This document shows, one piece after another, positions 39,215 through 47,738 of a DNA stretch of 64,000 nucleotides. Both the position numbers and the translations under genes were made by a program. A model generated the notes under the pieces. It was not told where the DNA came from. It did no database searches and saw nothing but the letters and a program-made list of their open reading frames with translations. Position 1 is the stretch's first letter. Each line of letters opens with the position of its first letter. Source of the DNA: Gaiellasilicea sp963749515. Lineage in GTDB: Bacteria > Actinomycetota > Thermoleophilia > Gaiellales > Gaiellaceae. Location: NCBI GenBank assembly GCA_963749515.1, contig CAVVMR010000010.1, positions 744,001-808,000 of the forward strand, written 5' to 3'.

Positions 39215-41421
39215 GCGCGCAAAGAGCGGAGCGCGACGAGCCCGCGGAGCCGTGCAGTGCGGCCGAGACCGTGCCGGATCACTCGCAGGAGACCGCGCAG
39301 CTCCTTGTGCGCCCGCGCTGCCGCAGCGCCGCTCTTTTCCGGCGGCCCGAAGCGCGCCTCGGCCAGCGCAGCGGCGAACTTCCGCCCGTCGGCGCCGAGC
39401 TCCGCGCGCACGAGCTGCTGCAGCTCGGCCGGCGTAGCGCTCGACCGAACCTCGAGCCCCTGGTCGACGAGGAAGTCTGCGAGCTCGCGCCGGGCCGCAC
39501 CCGCGAGCCGCCTCGGATCGCGCGTCAGATACCGCAGTCGCCGGCGGATGACCTTCGCGGCGCCGATCGCGCCGGCGATGACGAAACCGGACAGGAGCAG
39601 CAACCACAACGCAGCCGGCCGGCCGTCGTCGGCGGCTGCTCCGCCCGCGCGCTGCCGCTCCTCGAGTCGCTCTCTCTGGAGGAAGCGCTCGAGCTCGCTT
39701 GCACCGCCTCTCGCGCTGGCACCGTCGGGCCCGGCGAAGGCATCGGCAGCGTCGCCGGCGTTGAATCCCGTCGAGGAGGCGCTGTAGTTGCCCGTCAGCG
39801 ATCCGCGCCCGGGCGTCGGGTCGAAGGCAAGCCAGCCGTAGCCGGGGAACCACGCCTCCACCCAGGCGTGGGCGTTGTGATCGGTTACGACCCAGCTGTC
39901 CCCGTCGCGCTTGCCGCTCGTGAACCCGCCCGCGACGCGCGACGGGATGCCGAGGAACCTGAGCATCAGCGCCATCGCGCCGGCGAAGTGCTGGCAGTAG
40001 CCGCTCTTGCCTTCGGTGACGAAGTGCGCAAGCGGCGGCAGGCCCCCGGTCGGGGGCGGTGATTCGTCGTAGGAGAAGCCGCCGGTGCTGCGCAGCCAGG
40101 TCTCGATCGCGACGACGGCTCCGTACGGTGTCCTCGCGCCGGCGCGCAGCCGCTTGGCCTGGTTCCAGAGCGCCTGGTACGGCCAGATCGCCACGTAGCG
40201 CTCGTCGTCGAAGAGCGCCTCCACCCGCTCATCGCGGCCCGCCGTGCCGAACGGCTCGACCCGTGTGCGGCCGATGTCGAAGAACCGTTCCAGCCCGGGC
40301 GGGTACTCGGCGTCGACCTGCGCCAGGTCGGCCGGCTCGGGTCGCGGTGAATAGCTGTAGACGGTGTAGCGCTCTCCGCGCGAGAGGCCGCCGGAGACAC
40401 GCACGAGCCCGCCCGAGAGGTGGAAGACGCCGCCCAGCTGAGGCGCCTCCAGCGCGACCGGCTGTGCGGCGCCGATGATGTGCTGGTCCTGCAGCGCGCC
40501 GATCTCCACCTCCTGCTTCACCCAGGTGCTGCGGTTCAAGGATTCCGTCGGCAGAAGCGGGTCGTTCGGCAGCCTCCCGTTCGCGAGCCCGGTCGACAGC
40601 GGAACCGGATTGTCGAGCCACCGGTCCGAGTCGAACTGGTCGAGGGTCGTCGCCCGCCAGTAGAGCCCGCGCTTCGGGCCGGTGATCCGGAGCAAGGTTC
40701 GTTCCTTCTTCGAGAAGCTGATGCCGCCGTACTGCGCGTCCCAGACGTAGCTGACCGAGACCACCCCGCCGACAGCCCTGCTCGGATTCCAGCTCTCCCA
40801 CGCGAGCACGCTGTCCTTCGCGACGGCCGACGATGTCGATGCTGCCGCCGCGACGAGAATGAGCGCCGCCCCGGCGAGGAATGCCGTGACCGGCTGGGTC
40901 GCGCGGAGGCCGGCGAGTGCCCAGAGAGCGCCGGCGAGGATCACCGCGCCGAAGAGGATGCTCCGCGACGGATACAGGGTTGCCGCCCAGCCCGCGCCGG
41001 CGACGACGGCCAGGACCGCAACGAGGGGACGTCGCGCCGCGATCGCGTGCGCGAGCAGGAGGCAGAACCCGAAGATCGCGATCAAGACGACTCCGTGCAT
41101 CTTCACCCGCTCGATCCCGGAGAACGGCAGCGTGTTGTTGAAGAAGCCGTTCATGCCGTCCGCGAGCCGCTCGGCGACAGGCACGAAGAACCCCCGCTTC
41201 TCGTCGGGAGCGGGCGTGTCGAACGCAATCCAGAGGGCCGTGAGCGCCGCCGGCACGGTGAGTGCGAGCCGGAGCGCGAGCGTGGGCGCCAGCGCAGGTG
41301 CGAGCGCGAGCGCAAGGATCCACCAGCCGTCGAGGCCTGCAGCCTGCGGACTCTCCAGCCGCAGCCACGAGACGGCAATGAGGGCCGCCGGGAAGGAGTA
41401 GACGGCGGCGGTCCTAACCAT
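39211..41421 (-). CDS. Transglutaminase-like membrane protein (TgpA type)
   Basis: 736 residues from ATG 41421. About seven membrane helices fill the first 220 residues, then an extracytoplasmic DUF3488-like part, then a transglutaminase core with cysteine in GKSGYCQHFAGAMALMLRFL, histidine in DHNAHAWVEAWF and aspartate in WLAFDPTPGRG. One more helix (LWLLLLSGFVIAGAIGAAKV) precedes a DUF4129-like C terminus. The MoxR-DUF58-TgpA trio is widespread in bacteria; its substrate is unsettled. It overlaps the DUF58 gene by eight bases and the nucleotidyltransferase by GTGA. Confidence 0.9.
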   Translation of the reverse strand: MVRTAAVYSFPAALIAVSWLRLESPQAAGLDGWWILALALAPALAPTLALRLALTVPAALTALWIAFDTPAPDEKRGFFVPVAERLADGMNGFFNNTLPFSGIERVKMHGVVLIAIFGFCLLLAHAIAARRPLVAVLAVVAGAGWAATLYPSRSILFGAVILAGALWALAGLRATQPVTAFLAGAALILVAAAASTSSAVAKDSVLAWESWNPSRAVGGVVSVSYVWDAQYGGISFSKKERTLLRITGPKRGLYWRATTLDQFDSDRWLDNPVPLSTGLANGRLPNDPLLPTESLNRSTWVKQEVEIGALQDQHIIGAAQPVALEAPQLGGVFHLSGGLVRVSGGLSRGERYTVYSYSPRPEPADLAQVDAEYPPGLERFFDIGRTRVEPFGTAGRDERVEALFDDERYVAIWPYQALWNQAKRLRAGARTPYGAVVAIETWLRSTGGFSYDESPPPTGGLPPLAHFVTEGKSGYCQHFAGAMALMLRFLGIPSRVAGGFTSGKRDGDSWVVTDHNAHAWVEAWFPGYGWLAFDPTPGRGSLTGNYSASSTGFNAGDAADAFAGPDGASARGGASELERFLQRERLEERQRAGGAAADDGRPAALWLLLLSGFVIAGAIGAAKVIRRRLRYLTRDPRRLAGAARRELADFLVDQGLEVRSSATPAELQQLVRAELGADGRKFAAALAEARFGPPEKSGAAAARAHKELRGLLRVIRHGLGRTARLRGLVALRSLRA

Positions 41422-42640
41422 GTGCGCTCCTCGCAGCGGAGGCTGCCCCGAGCACCGTTGCCAGCGAGTCTCCGTGGCGGACGACCGCGATGGCGACGCC
41501 TGCGGCCTGGAGGCGGAGCAGTTCCGGCTCGATCCGCGTCGGACGGCCCACGAAGCTCGGAGCGTCGATCCACACGAGGCTGACACCCTGTCCGGCGAGC
41601 GAGCGCTGCACGAGCGTGGTTGCGAGCGCCGCGGAGGCGCTCGCGGTCACGATCACGGTTTCCACGGCACGTGAGGCGGGGCCTCCGTCGCGCGCGAGGA
41701 GCTCGACGACCGGCCGCGTCCCGTCCGCCTCCGCAGCCGCGAGCAGGCCGAGTGCGACGAGCCAGTCACCCTCCAGGGAGGAGACCCTGACGTTCGGCCG
41801 CGACGCGGAGTTGACGGCCAGCACCGCCCGCCTTCCATGCGACGCATGCGAGCGGAGAATGGAGCCTGCGGCTCTCACCTGCTCGTCGAAGCTTCCCCCG
41901 GCGTCCGTGCTCGCCTGCGCGTCGAGGACGACGGCGATTTCGTCGCGCGGAGCGTCTTCGAGCTCCTTCACCATCAGCTGGCCGCGTCGTGCTGTTGTCC
42001 GCCAGTGCACCTTGCGCAGCGACTCGCCCTGCTCGTACTCGCGCACCGAGTGGAGGTCGAATCCCGACGGACGCCGCAGCAGCAGCCTCCGGCCGTCCTG
42101 CGCGTGCGCCCCACTCTCCGAAAAGAGCCGGTCGAGCGCGACGAGCCGGGGATAGACGAGGAGTGAACCGCCTGCGACGAGATCGACCTCGGCGTGCGCC
42201 AGCCCGAAGGGGTCGTCGATCATCGCTTTCGCCTCCTCGACGACGTAGCGGCCGCGAGAGACCTGCTCGAGCACGTAGGTGCCTCGGTACGGGCCGCGCG
42301 CACGCTGGAGCGGCGTCTGCCGCTCGCCGAGCTTGGCGATCCGCTCGGTGACCGAGATCGAGGGCAGCGGCACGCGTGCCTCGGGCCTCGCCTCGAGCGT
42401 CACCCAGACGTCCTCGCCCTCGAAGAGGTGGCCGCCGCTCGCGCGCCGGCCGAGCAGTCCGCCGCCGATCCGCCGGCGCAGCGCGATCGGCCGGGCAGTC
42501 AGCCGGACCCACGTGCGCGCTGCGATCGGGCCCAGCACGAGCCCGGTCGCGACCGGGTAGAGAGCTTTCGCGCCGAAGAGCCAGGCGACCACGTAGATCG
42601 CGACGCCGAGGAGAAGCGTCAGAACCCCGCGCCGAGTCAT
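41414..42640 (-). CDS. DUF58 domain protein
   Basis: 408 residues with two N-terminal membrane helices (LTLLLGVAIYVVAWLFG) and a beta-rich middle. The DUF58 signature is EQGESLRKVHWRTTARRGQL followed by MVKELEDAPRDEIAVVLDAQ, the start of a vWA-like fold. DUF58 proteins pair with MoxR ATPases and transglutaminase-like proteins, as here (MoxR lies three bases upstream). The role is probably in assembly or modification of an envelope complex. Catalysis is not expected. Confidence 0.9.
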   Translation of the reverse strand: MTRRGVLTLLLGVAIYVVAWLFGAKALYPVATGLVLGPIAARTWVRLTARPIALRRRIGGGLLGRRASGGHLFEGEDVWVTLEARPEARVPLPSISVTERIAKLGERQTPLQRARGPYRGTYVLEQVSRGRYVVEEAKAMIDDPFGLAHAEVDLVAGGSLLVYPRLVALDRLFSESGAHAQDGRRLLLRRPSGFDLHSVREYEQGESLRKVHWRTTARRGQLMVKELEDAPRDEIAVVLDAQASTDAGGSFDEQVRAAGSILRSHASHGRRAVLAVNSASRPNVRVSSLEGDWLVALGLLAAAEADGTRPVVELLARDGGPASRAVETVIVTASASAALATTLVQRSLAGQGVSLVWIDAPSFVGRPTRIEPELLRLQAAGVAIAVVRHGDSLATVLGAASAARSAHG

Positions 42641-42643
42641 GCG

Positions 42644-43606
42644 CTAGACCGGGACCGGAGTCTGCTCCACGGCTTCGCCGACGATCTCCTCCGCCGTGAG
42701 GCCGGCAGAGCGAGCCTCGGGAGCGAGGATCAGCCGGTGAGCGAGCACCGGCCCGGCGATCGCCTTGACGTCGTCCGGGAGCACGTAGTCACGCCCGTCC
42801 GCGAGCGCGCGGGCCTTCGCGACCCGCAGGAGCGCGATCCCCGCGCGCGGGCTCGCTCCGAGCGCCAGCCTGGAGCTCGAGCGGGTGTGACGAAGGAGCG
42901 CCACGACGTAGCGGTTGAGGCTCTCTTCGACGAAGAGCGAGCGGGCCTCGTCGATCGCGGCCAGGATCTCCACGATCCCCGCGACAGGCGCCAGGGTCTC
43001 GAGCGGCGGCTCGGTCGTCTGCTCGTTCAGCATCCGAGCCTCGTCCGCGAGCTGCGGATAGCCGAGCGAGAGGCGCATCGAGAAGCGGTCGAGCTGCGCT
43101 TCGGGGAGCGGATAGGTGCCCTCGTACTCGATCGGGTTCTGCGTCGCCAGCACGATGAAAGGGCGCTCGAGCGGATACGACTCGCCGTCGATCGTCACCT
43201 GGTTCTCCTGCATCGCCTCGAGCAGCGCCGCCTGCGTCTTCGGCGAAGCCCGGTTGATCTCGTCGACCAGAAGGACGTTGGCGAAGACCGGTCCGGCTCG
43301 GAACTCGAACTCGTTCGTGCGCTGGTTGAAGACGTTGACGCCCGTGACGTCCGACGGAAGCAGGTCGGGCGTGAACTGAATGCGCGAGAAGTCGACGTCG
43401 AGCGACCGCGCGAGCGACTTCGCGAGCATCGTCTTCCCCACGCCCGGAAAGTCCTCGATGATCACGTGGCCCTCGGCCAGGAGACCGAGAACGCAGAGCT
43501 GAAGCGTGTCGGCGGGCGCGTGCACGACGCGCGCGATGTTCGCCACCAGCTTCTCGACTGTCGCCGCCGAGATCGCCACAGCCGCAGGATCCCTATTCGC
43601 CTCCAC
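42644..43606 (-). CDS. MoxR-family AAA+ ATPase
   Basis: 320 residues. Walker A EDFPGVGKTMLAKSLARSLD, Walker B NVLLVDEINRASPKTQAALL, sensor region IVLATQNPIEYEGTYPLPEA and LGASPRAGIALLRVAKARAL near the end are diagnostic of MoxR. These chaperone-like ATPases mature protein complexes with DUF58/vWA partners, which follow directly. GTG 43606; the start overlaps the coaBC stop by 14 bases, so the MoxR-DUF58-TgpA genes appear to be read from the gmk-rpoZ-coaBC transcript. Confidence 0.93.
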   Translation of the reverse strand: MEANRDPAAVAISAATVEKLVANIARVVHAPADTLQLCVLGLLAEGHVIIEDFPGVGKTMLAKSLARSLDVDFSRIQFTPDLLPSDVTGVNVFNQRTNEFEFRAGPVFANVLLVDEINRASPKTQAALLEAMQENQVTIDGESYPLERPFIVLATQNPIEYEGTYPLPEAQLDRFSMRLSLGYPQLADEARMLNEQTTEPPLETLAPVAGIVEILAAIDEARSLFVEESLNRYVVALLRHTRSSSRLALGASPRAGIALLRVAKARALADGRDYVLPDDVKAIAGPVLAHRLILAPEARSAGLTAEEIVGEAVEQTPVPV

Positions 43607-44768
43607 GGCGCTCCTCCAGCAGACGCTCGACCTCGTCCACGATCCCGGACGCGATCTGGTCCTTCGACGCCCTCTCGAGCTGGCGCTCGCCGGCCTTCGT
43701 CACGAGCGTGACCGCGTTGTCCGGTGCGTCGAAGCCGATGCCGGGAGTGGACACGTCGTTGTAGACGACGAGATCGATGTTCTTGTCGGTGAGCATCCTG
43801 CGCTTCCGGTCGAGGCCTGCCTCACCCGACTCGGCGCCAAACCCGACGAGGACCTGCCCGTTGCGCTCCTGCTCGCCGAGCTGGGCGAGGACATCTGCGG
43901 TCGGTTCGAGCTCGAGATTCCAGACATCCTCGGTCTTTCCCCGCTTTCCCTCGATCGGTTTGGCCGGCCGGTAGTCGGCGACCGCCGCCGCCATCACGAC
44001 TACGTCGGCAGCGCCGGAACGGTTCCGGGCCTCGCGCTCGAGGTCGGCCGCAGTCGGGGCCTGAACGACCTCCACGCCTGCAGGTGCCGGCACGGACAGG
44101 TTCGCCGCCAGCAGCGTCACCTCCGCGCCGCGTCGACGGGCCTCGGCGGCGACCGCCACGCCCATGCGGCCCGAGGAGCGGTTGCCGAGGAAACGCACCG
44201 CGTCGACGGGCTCGCGCGTGCCACCGGCACTGACGAGGACGTGTGTGCCTGCGAGCGAACCGGCAGTCGCATCGAGCAGCTCCTCGATCCGGCGAGCGAT
44301 CACCTCCGGCTCGGTCATCCGGCCGGCGCCGACCTCGCCTTCCGCGAGCTCGCCCGCCTCGGGGCCGATCACCTCGACTCCGCGCGAGCGCAGCGTCGCC
44401 GCGTTCGCCTGCGTCGCCTCGTGCTCCCACATGCGGGTATTCATCGCCGGGGCGACGAGCACCGGCCCGCGGTGTGCCAGCGCCGCCTCGGTGAGGACGT
44501 CGTCAGCAAGGCCGTGCGCAAGCCTGGCAAGGGTGTTCGCGGTGAGCGGCGCGATCACGAGCAGGTCGGCGCGCTCGAGGTGCGGGTAGGGATCAACGCT
44601 CGGCGACTTGCGCGCGAGCGCGAAGAACGTCTCCGCCCGGACGAAGCGGTCGGCAGCAGGCGTCGGCAGCGGCAGCACGTCGTGGCCCGCCTTGACGAGA
44701 AGGCGCACGAGCTCGCAGGCTTTGTAGGCCGCGATGCCGCCTGTGATCCCGAGCAGGATGCGCGCCAT
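43593..44768 (-). CDS. coaBC: Bifunctional phosphopantothenoylcysteine decarboxylase/synthetase
   Basis: 391 residues from ATG 44768 (an ATG at 44777 adds three). The CoaC flavoprotein half has ILLGITGGIAAYKACELVRL, the histidine-bearing region and PAMNTRMWEHEATQANAATL. The CoaB half has VLVSAGGTREPVDAVRFLGN, RSSGRMGVAVAAEA and VMAAAVADYRPAKPIEGKRG. It performs two steps of coenzyme A synthesis in the cytoplasm. The gmk-rpoZ-coaBC order is standard for Actinobacteria. The 68 bases between rpoZ and coaBC hold nothing I recognise. Confidence 0.95.
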   Translation of the reverse strand: MARILLGITGGIAAYKACELVRLLVKAGHDVLPLPTPAADRFVRAETFFALARKSPSVDPYPHLERADLLVIAPLTANTLARLAHGLADDVLTEAALAHRGPVLVAPAMNTRMWEHEATQANAATLRSRGVEVIGPEAGELAEGEVGAGRMTEPEVIARRIEELLDATAGSLAGTHVLVSAGGTREPVDAVRFLGNRSSGRMGVAVAAEARRRGAEVTLLAANLSVPAPAGVEVVQAPTAADLEREARNRSGAADVVVMAAAVADYRPAKPIEGKRGKTEDVWNLELEPTADVLAQLGEQERNGQVLVGFGAESGEAGLDRKRRMLTDKNIDLVVYNDVSTPGIGFDAPDNAVTLVTKAGERQLERASKDQIASGIVDEVERLLEERRGGE

Positions 44769-44836
44769 CGTTCCCATTGTGCCCGCGAAGAGACCTCCAC
44801 GGTTGCGGACTACCGGATCAGAGGCTCGGAAAAGGC

Positions 44837-45085
44837 CTAGCGCTTGCCGTAGTCGTACTTGATTTTCCCTTGAGCGATTTCTTCAAGGGACATCGTCAAG
44901 TAGTTCTTCGAGCGCGACTCGACGAGCGGCGGCGGAGCTTCCTCGAAGCCCATGCCCTCACCGAGCTGGTGGTGGTAGTTGTTGATCTGCCGGGCGCGCT
45001 TCGCAGCGACGATGACCAGCGCATAGCGCGAGTCGACGCCACCGGCTTCGACGTTCAGCAGTTCATCGATACGAGGATGGATCAT
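44837..45085 (-). CDS. rpoZ: RNA polymerase omega subunit
   Basis: 82 residues, the small subunit that helps fold beta-prime. IDELLNVEAGGVDSRYALVI, VAAKRARQINNYHHQLGEGM and the C-terminal MSLEEIAQGKIKYDYGK are the omega signature (the usual KP/TIALEEIA region). ATG 45085 overlaps the gmk stop (ATGA). The organisation mihF-gmk-rpoZ-coaBC is typical of Actinobacteria. Confidence 0.95.
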   Translation of the reverse strand: MIHPRIDELLNVEAGGVDSRYALVIVAAKRARQINNYHHQLGEGMGFEEAPPPLVESRSKNYLTMSLEEIAQGKIKYDYGKR

Positions 45086-45675
45086 GGACGGGCCATGGTA
45101 GCTGCAAGCACGAGCTCCCGCTCGATCAGGGCGAGGAGCGCCTCCGTTGCCCGCGCGACGTCGTCGTTACGGACCATGTACCGGAAGCGGTAGGCCTGCT
45201 CGAGCTGGTGCCTGGCAAGTGCGATCCGATCGCCGATCTCGCCGGAGCTCTCGGTGTCGCGGGCGCGCAGCCGGCGCTCGAGCTCGGGGACGTCGGCGGC
45301 GATGAAGAGCGTCACGCTGTGCTCGACCTCCTCCTGCACCTTCAGTGCGCCGTCGGTCTCGAGCTCCAGGATGCAGACGCGACCTTCCGCGGCGATCCGG
45401 TCGAGCTCCGACGCCAATGTCCCGTAGCGCCCGCCGACGAAGGTCACGTGCTCGAGGAACGCGCCTTCCTCGATCCTGGCGACGAACTCCTCCTCGCTCA
45501 GGAACCAGTACTCACGGCCGCTCTGCTCGCCGGGGCGCTGCGGCCGGGTGGTCGCAGAGATCGCGACCTCGAGCTCGGGCTGGCGCTCGACGAGACGCTT
45601 GATCAGCGTCCCCTTGCCTGCCCCACTGGGACCCGTGACGACGAAAACCGGAAGCGGGGTGCCTCGCGTGGTCAC
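45082..45675 (-). CDS. gmk: Guanylate kinase
   Basis: 197 residues. Walker A VTGPSGAGKGTLIKRLVER, then SATTRPQRPGEQSGREYWFL (GMP binding), FLEHVTFVGGRYGT and ARHQLEQAYRFRYMVRNDDV are all typical. It phosphorylates GMP to GDP. GTG 45675 start. The 145 bases upstream are taken up by palindromic element E2; in most Actinobacteria mihF and gmk are close together, so E2 is probably in the gmk leader. Confidence 0.96.
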   Translation of the reverse strand: MTTRGTPLPVFVVTGPSGAGKGTLIKRLVERQPELEVAISATTRPQRPGEQSGREYWFLSEEEFVARIEEGAFLEHVTFVGGRYGTLASELDRIAAEGRVCILELETDGALKVQEEVEHSVTLFIAADVPELERRLRARDTESSGEIGDRIALARHQLEQAYRFRYMVRNDDVARATEALLALIERELVLAATMARP

Positions 45676-45684
45676 GTTACTGCG

Positions 45685-45793
45685 CCGCCGGCGTTCCCGA
45701 AGCGAGCGAGACTAGGACGCAAGAAGTGTCCGTGCTGGTAGCACGGACGCGACTGAGGACGACGGATCGCGATGTCTTCGGGGGCGCCGGCGG
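45685..45793. repeat. Long palindromic element E2 upstream of gmk
   Basis: Outer arms 45685-45702 and 45776-45793 pair over 18 bp with two G-T wobbles. The central hairpin, 45726-45750, is 11 bp with loop GGT, and GCGACTGAGGACG follows. It shares plan, flanking motifs and loop size with element E1 at 29607-29775, but the central stem changes from CATAGCT/AGCTATG to CCGTGCT/AGCACGG, keeping pairing. Both elements lie before a minus-strand gene (rbfA, gmk). No open frame. Confidence 0.75.
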
Positions 45794-45820
45794 CCCGGAG
45801 GACGTGGCCGCGCGAGGCAC

Positions 45821-46150
45821 TCAGCGGTTGAAGAGGCCAATCAGCTCGGCGCGCTGGCGCTCGGAGAGCCCGCCCACCGTCTTCGACTGGCTGATCCGGC
45901 ACTGGTTCAGCAGCCGGGCGGCCTTGACGCGACCGAATTTGGGCACGGCCATGAGCATGTCGAAGACCTTCGCGGTCGACACATACTCCGGCGGATCGAG
46001 GAGGATTCCTTCGATCTGAACCCGTCCGTCCTTGAGGTCTTTCTTCAACCGGGCCCGGCGGACGCGGATGTCGTTGGCCCGTTTAAGAGCCTCCATCCGT
46101 TGATCGAGCGACCGCAGTGGGGCCTGGGCCTGCGTCTTCGACGACACCAT
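45821..46150 (-). CDS. mihF: Actinobacterial integration host factor
   Basis: 109 residues, nucleoid-associated DNA-bending protein unrelated to E. coli IHF. PLRSLDQRMEALKRANDIRV, RRARLKKDLKDGR and the helix-two-turn-helix region VPKFGRVKAARLLNQCRISQ are signature; SERQRAELIGLF ends it. In Mycobacterium and Streptomyces the homologue is essential or shapes the nucleoid. Its position between pyrimidine genes and gmk is conserved. It has its own promoter (TTGACC, 16 bp, TAGTAT), whose -10 lies nine bases before the ATG, so the message has almost no leader. Confidence 0.96.
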   Translation of the reverse strand: MVSSKTQAQAPLRSLDQRMEALKRANDIRVRRARLKKDLKDGRVQIEGILLDPPEYVSTAKVFDMLMAVPKFGRVKAARLLNQCRISQSKTVGGLSERQRAELIGLFNR

Positions 46151-46159
46151 GAGCGCGGG

Positions 46160-46187
46160 ATACTAGCATCCTTCGGAGAACGGTCAA
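46160..46187 (-). promoter_or_regulatory. Promoter of mihF
   Basis: Minus strand: -35 TTGACC (46187-46182), 16-bp spacer, -10 TAGTAT (46165-46160). The predicted start, about 46153, is within a few bases of the mihF ATG (46150), so the mRNA should be leaderless. The -35 overlaps the pyrD stop codon (46184-46186). Confidence 0.65.
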
Positions 46188-47107
46188 GCAGTCGCTTTTG
46201 GGCTGTTTCCAGGCGTTTTTCGTGGGCTGTTGTCAAGATAGGAAACGCCTATTTGCAGGGATTCATGCGCGGTGCGGCGCGCGTCGAGGGGGTGGGCGAG
46301 GTCGCGAGCCGCCGCTTCGGCGGCAAGCTCGGACCGGATCCGGACCGGCGCATCGGGGTCGGAGAAGAGAATCGTTCCGAGTGCGACGGCGCTCGCGCCG
46401 GCCGCGATCAGCTCGAGCGCGTCGAGCCCGGTGGCCACTCCTCCCATCCCGACGAGCGGCAGATCGACGGCCGCCGAGCAGGCGTAGACCGCCGCCAGGG
46501 CGACCGGCTTCAGCGCGGGTCCCGAGTAGCCGCCGGTGCCGCGGCCGAGCGTGGGACGGAGCGTCTGCTCGTCGAGCGCGAGCCCGCGCAGCGTGTTCAC
46601 GAGCGACAGCCCGTCGGCTCCGGCAGCCTCGACGGCACGAGCAACCTCGGCGATGTCCCACGCTGCCGGCGAGAGCTTGGCGTACAGGGGCAAGGTCGTC
46701 GCCGCTCGGCAAGCAGACACGATCTCGGCCGCGCTCTCGGGCGCCTCGTCGACGTTCGGACATGAGAGGTTGAGCTCGATCGCCTCGACGTCCTCGAGCG
46801 CAGCGCACGTCTCGGCGTACTCGGCCGCTGAGAAGCCGCCGACCGAGATCCAGAGCGGAACCCCGAGCGTCCGCAGTCGCGGCAGGGTCTCGGCGAGGAA
46901 GCGCTCGCGGCCCGGGTTCGCAAGGCCGATCGAGTTGAGCATGCCGGCGTCGGTCTCGGCGATCCGCACCGGTGGGTTGCCCTCGCGCGGCTCGGGCGTG
47001 ATCGTCTTCGTCACGAAGCCGTCGAGCGACCGCGCCACATCGGGGGCGGTCAGCGCGTCGAGACAGCCAGAGGCGTTAAGCAGCACAGAGCACCGGCCCT
47101 TCGACAC
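46184..47107 (-). CDS. pyrD: Dihydroorotate dehydrogenase catalytic subunit (class 1B)
   Basis: 307 residues, FMN-dependent oxidation of dihydroorotate to orotate. TKTITPEPREGNPPVRIAET and MLNSIGLANPGRERFLAET form the N-terminal half; VEAIELNLSCPNVDE carries the substrate-binding asparagine and catalytic cysteine, and LPLYAKLSPAAWDIAEVARA and IGMGGVATGLDALELIAAGA-like LPLVGMGGVATGLDAL bind FMN phosphate. The accompanying PyrK makes it class 1B (NAD-linked). GTG 47107 overlaps pyrK; a later GTG at 47086 is possible. Followed directly by mihF, where many Actinobacteria have pyrF. Confidence 0.94.
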   Translation of the reverse strand: MSKGRCSVLLNASGCLDALTAPDVARSLDGFVTKTITPEPREGNPPVRIAETDAGMLNSIGLANPGRERFLAETLPRLRTLGVPLWISVGGFSAAEYAETCAALEDVEAIELNLSCPNVDEAPESAAEIVSACRAATTLPLYAKLSPAAWDIAEVARAVEAAGADGLSLVNTLRGLALDEQTLRPTLGRGTGGYSGPALKPVALAAVYACSAAVDLPLVGMGGVATGLDALELIAAGASAVALGTILFSDPDAPVRIRSELAAEAAARDLAHPLDARRTAHESLQIGVSYLDNSPRKTPGNSPKATA

Positions 47108-47738
47108 AGAGGCGCTTCAGCTCCCCATCGATCTCGACGGCGCAGCCGTAACAGGCGCCGTAGCCGCAGGCCATCGGAGCCTCCCACGCGAGCTGTGCGT
47201 CGGGAGCGAGCGCGCGGAGTGCTGCGAGCATCGGCTCAGGTCCGCAGGCGAGCACATCGATCGGGCCGTCCGGGAGCAGCTCGGTCACGTACGTCGGCTC
47301 GACGCAGACCTCCGCGTTCGGAACGAGAGCGGCCGCCTCTGCGTGCCACTCCGAGCGGAAGCCGAGAATTGCAGGCGGGGAGTCGAGCGCCGCGGAGAGG
47401 AACGGCAGCGGCGCTACGCCGATGCCGCCGCCGACGAGGATCGGCCGCGCGACATCGAGGTCGAAGCCGTTCCCAAGTGGGCCGAGCACGTGCAGGTTCT
47501 CGCCGCGCTCGAGCGCGCAGAGCGCACGCGTCCCAGGCCCGATCGAATCGATCAGGAACGCGAGCTCTCCGGCGGCGGCCAGGCAGAGGCTCATCGGCCG
47601 CGGCAGCACCCGGCCCGGCGCCTCGAGCATGAAGAACTGGCCGGGAACGCCGTTCTCCAGCCCTCCACTCTCGACCCGAAGCAGTGTGTAGGGGCCGATC
47701 TGCTCGGTGCCGGTGACGCTAAGCAGCCCGCGTCTCAT
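47076..47738 (-). CDS. pyrK: Dihydroorotate dehydrogenase electron-transfer subunit
   Basis: 220 residues from ATG 47738. Ferredoxin-reductase-like: FFMLEAPGRVLPRPMSLCLA binds FAD, LVGGGIGVAPLPFLSAAL and DVLACGPEPMLAALRALAP are the NAD-binding part. The C-terminal cysteines in MACGYGACYGCAVEIDGELK and RLCVEGPVL hold a [2Fe-2S] cluster. It passes electrons from PyrD to NAD. Overlaps carB upstream by 20 bases and pyrD downstream by 32. Confidence 0.94.
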   Translation of the reverse strand: MRRGLLSVTGTEQIGPYTLLRVESGGLENGVPGQFFMLEAPGRVLPRPMSLCLAAAGELAFLIDSIGPGTRALCALERGENLHVLGPLGNGFDLDVARPILVGGGIGVAPLPFLSAALDSPPAILGFRSEWHAEAAALVPNAEVCVEPTYVTELLPDGPIDVLACGPEPMLAALRALAPDAQLAWEAPMACGYGACYGCAVEIDGELKRLCVEGPVLCAA

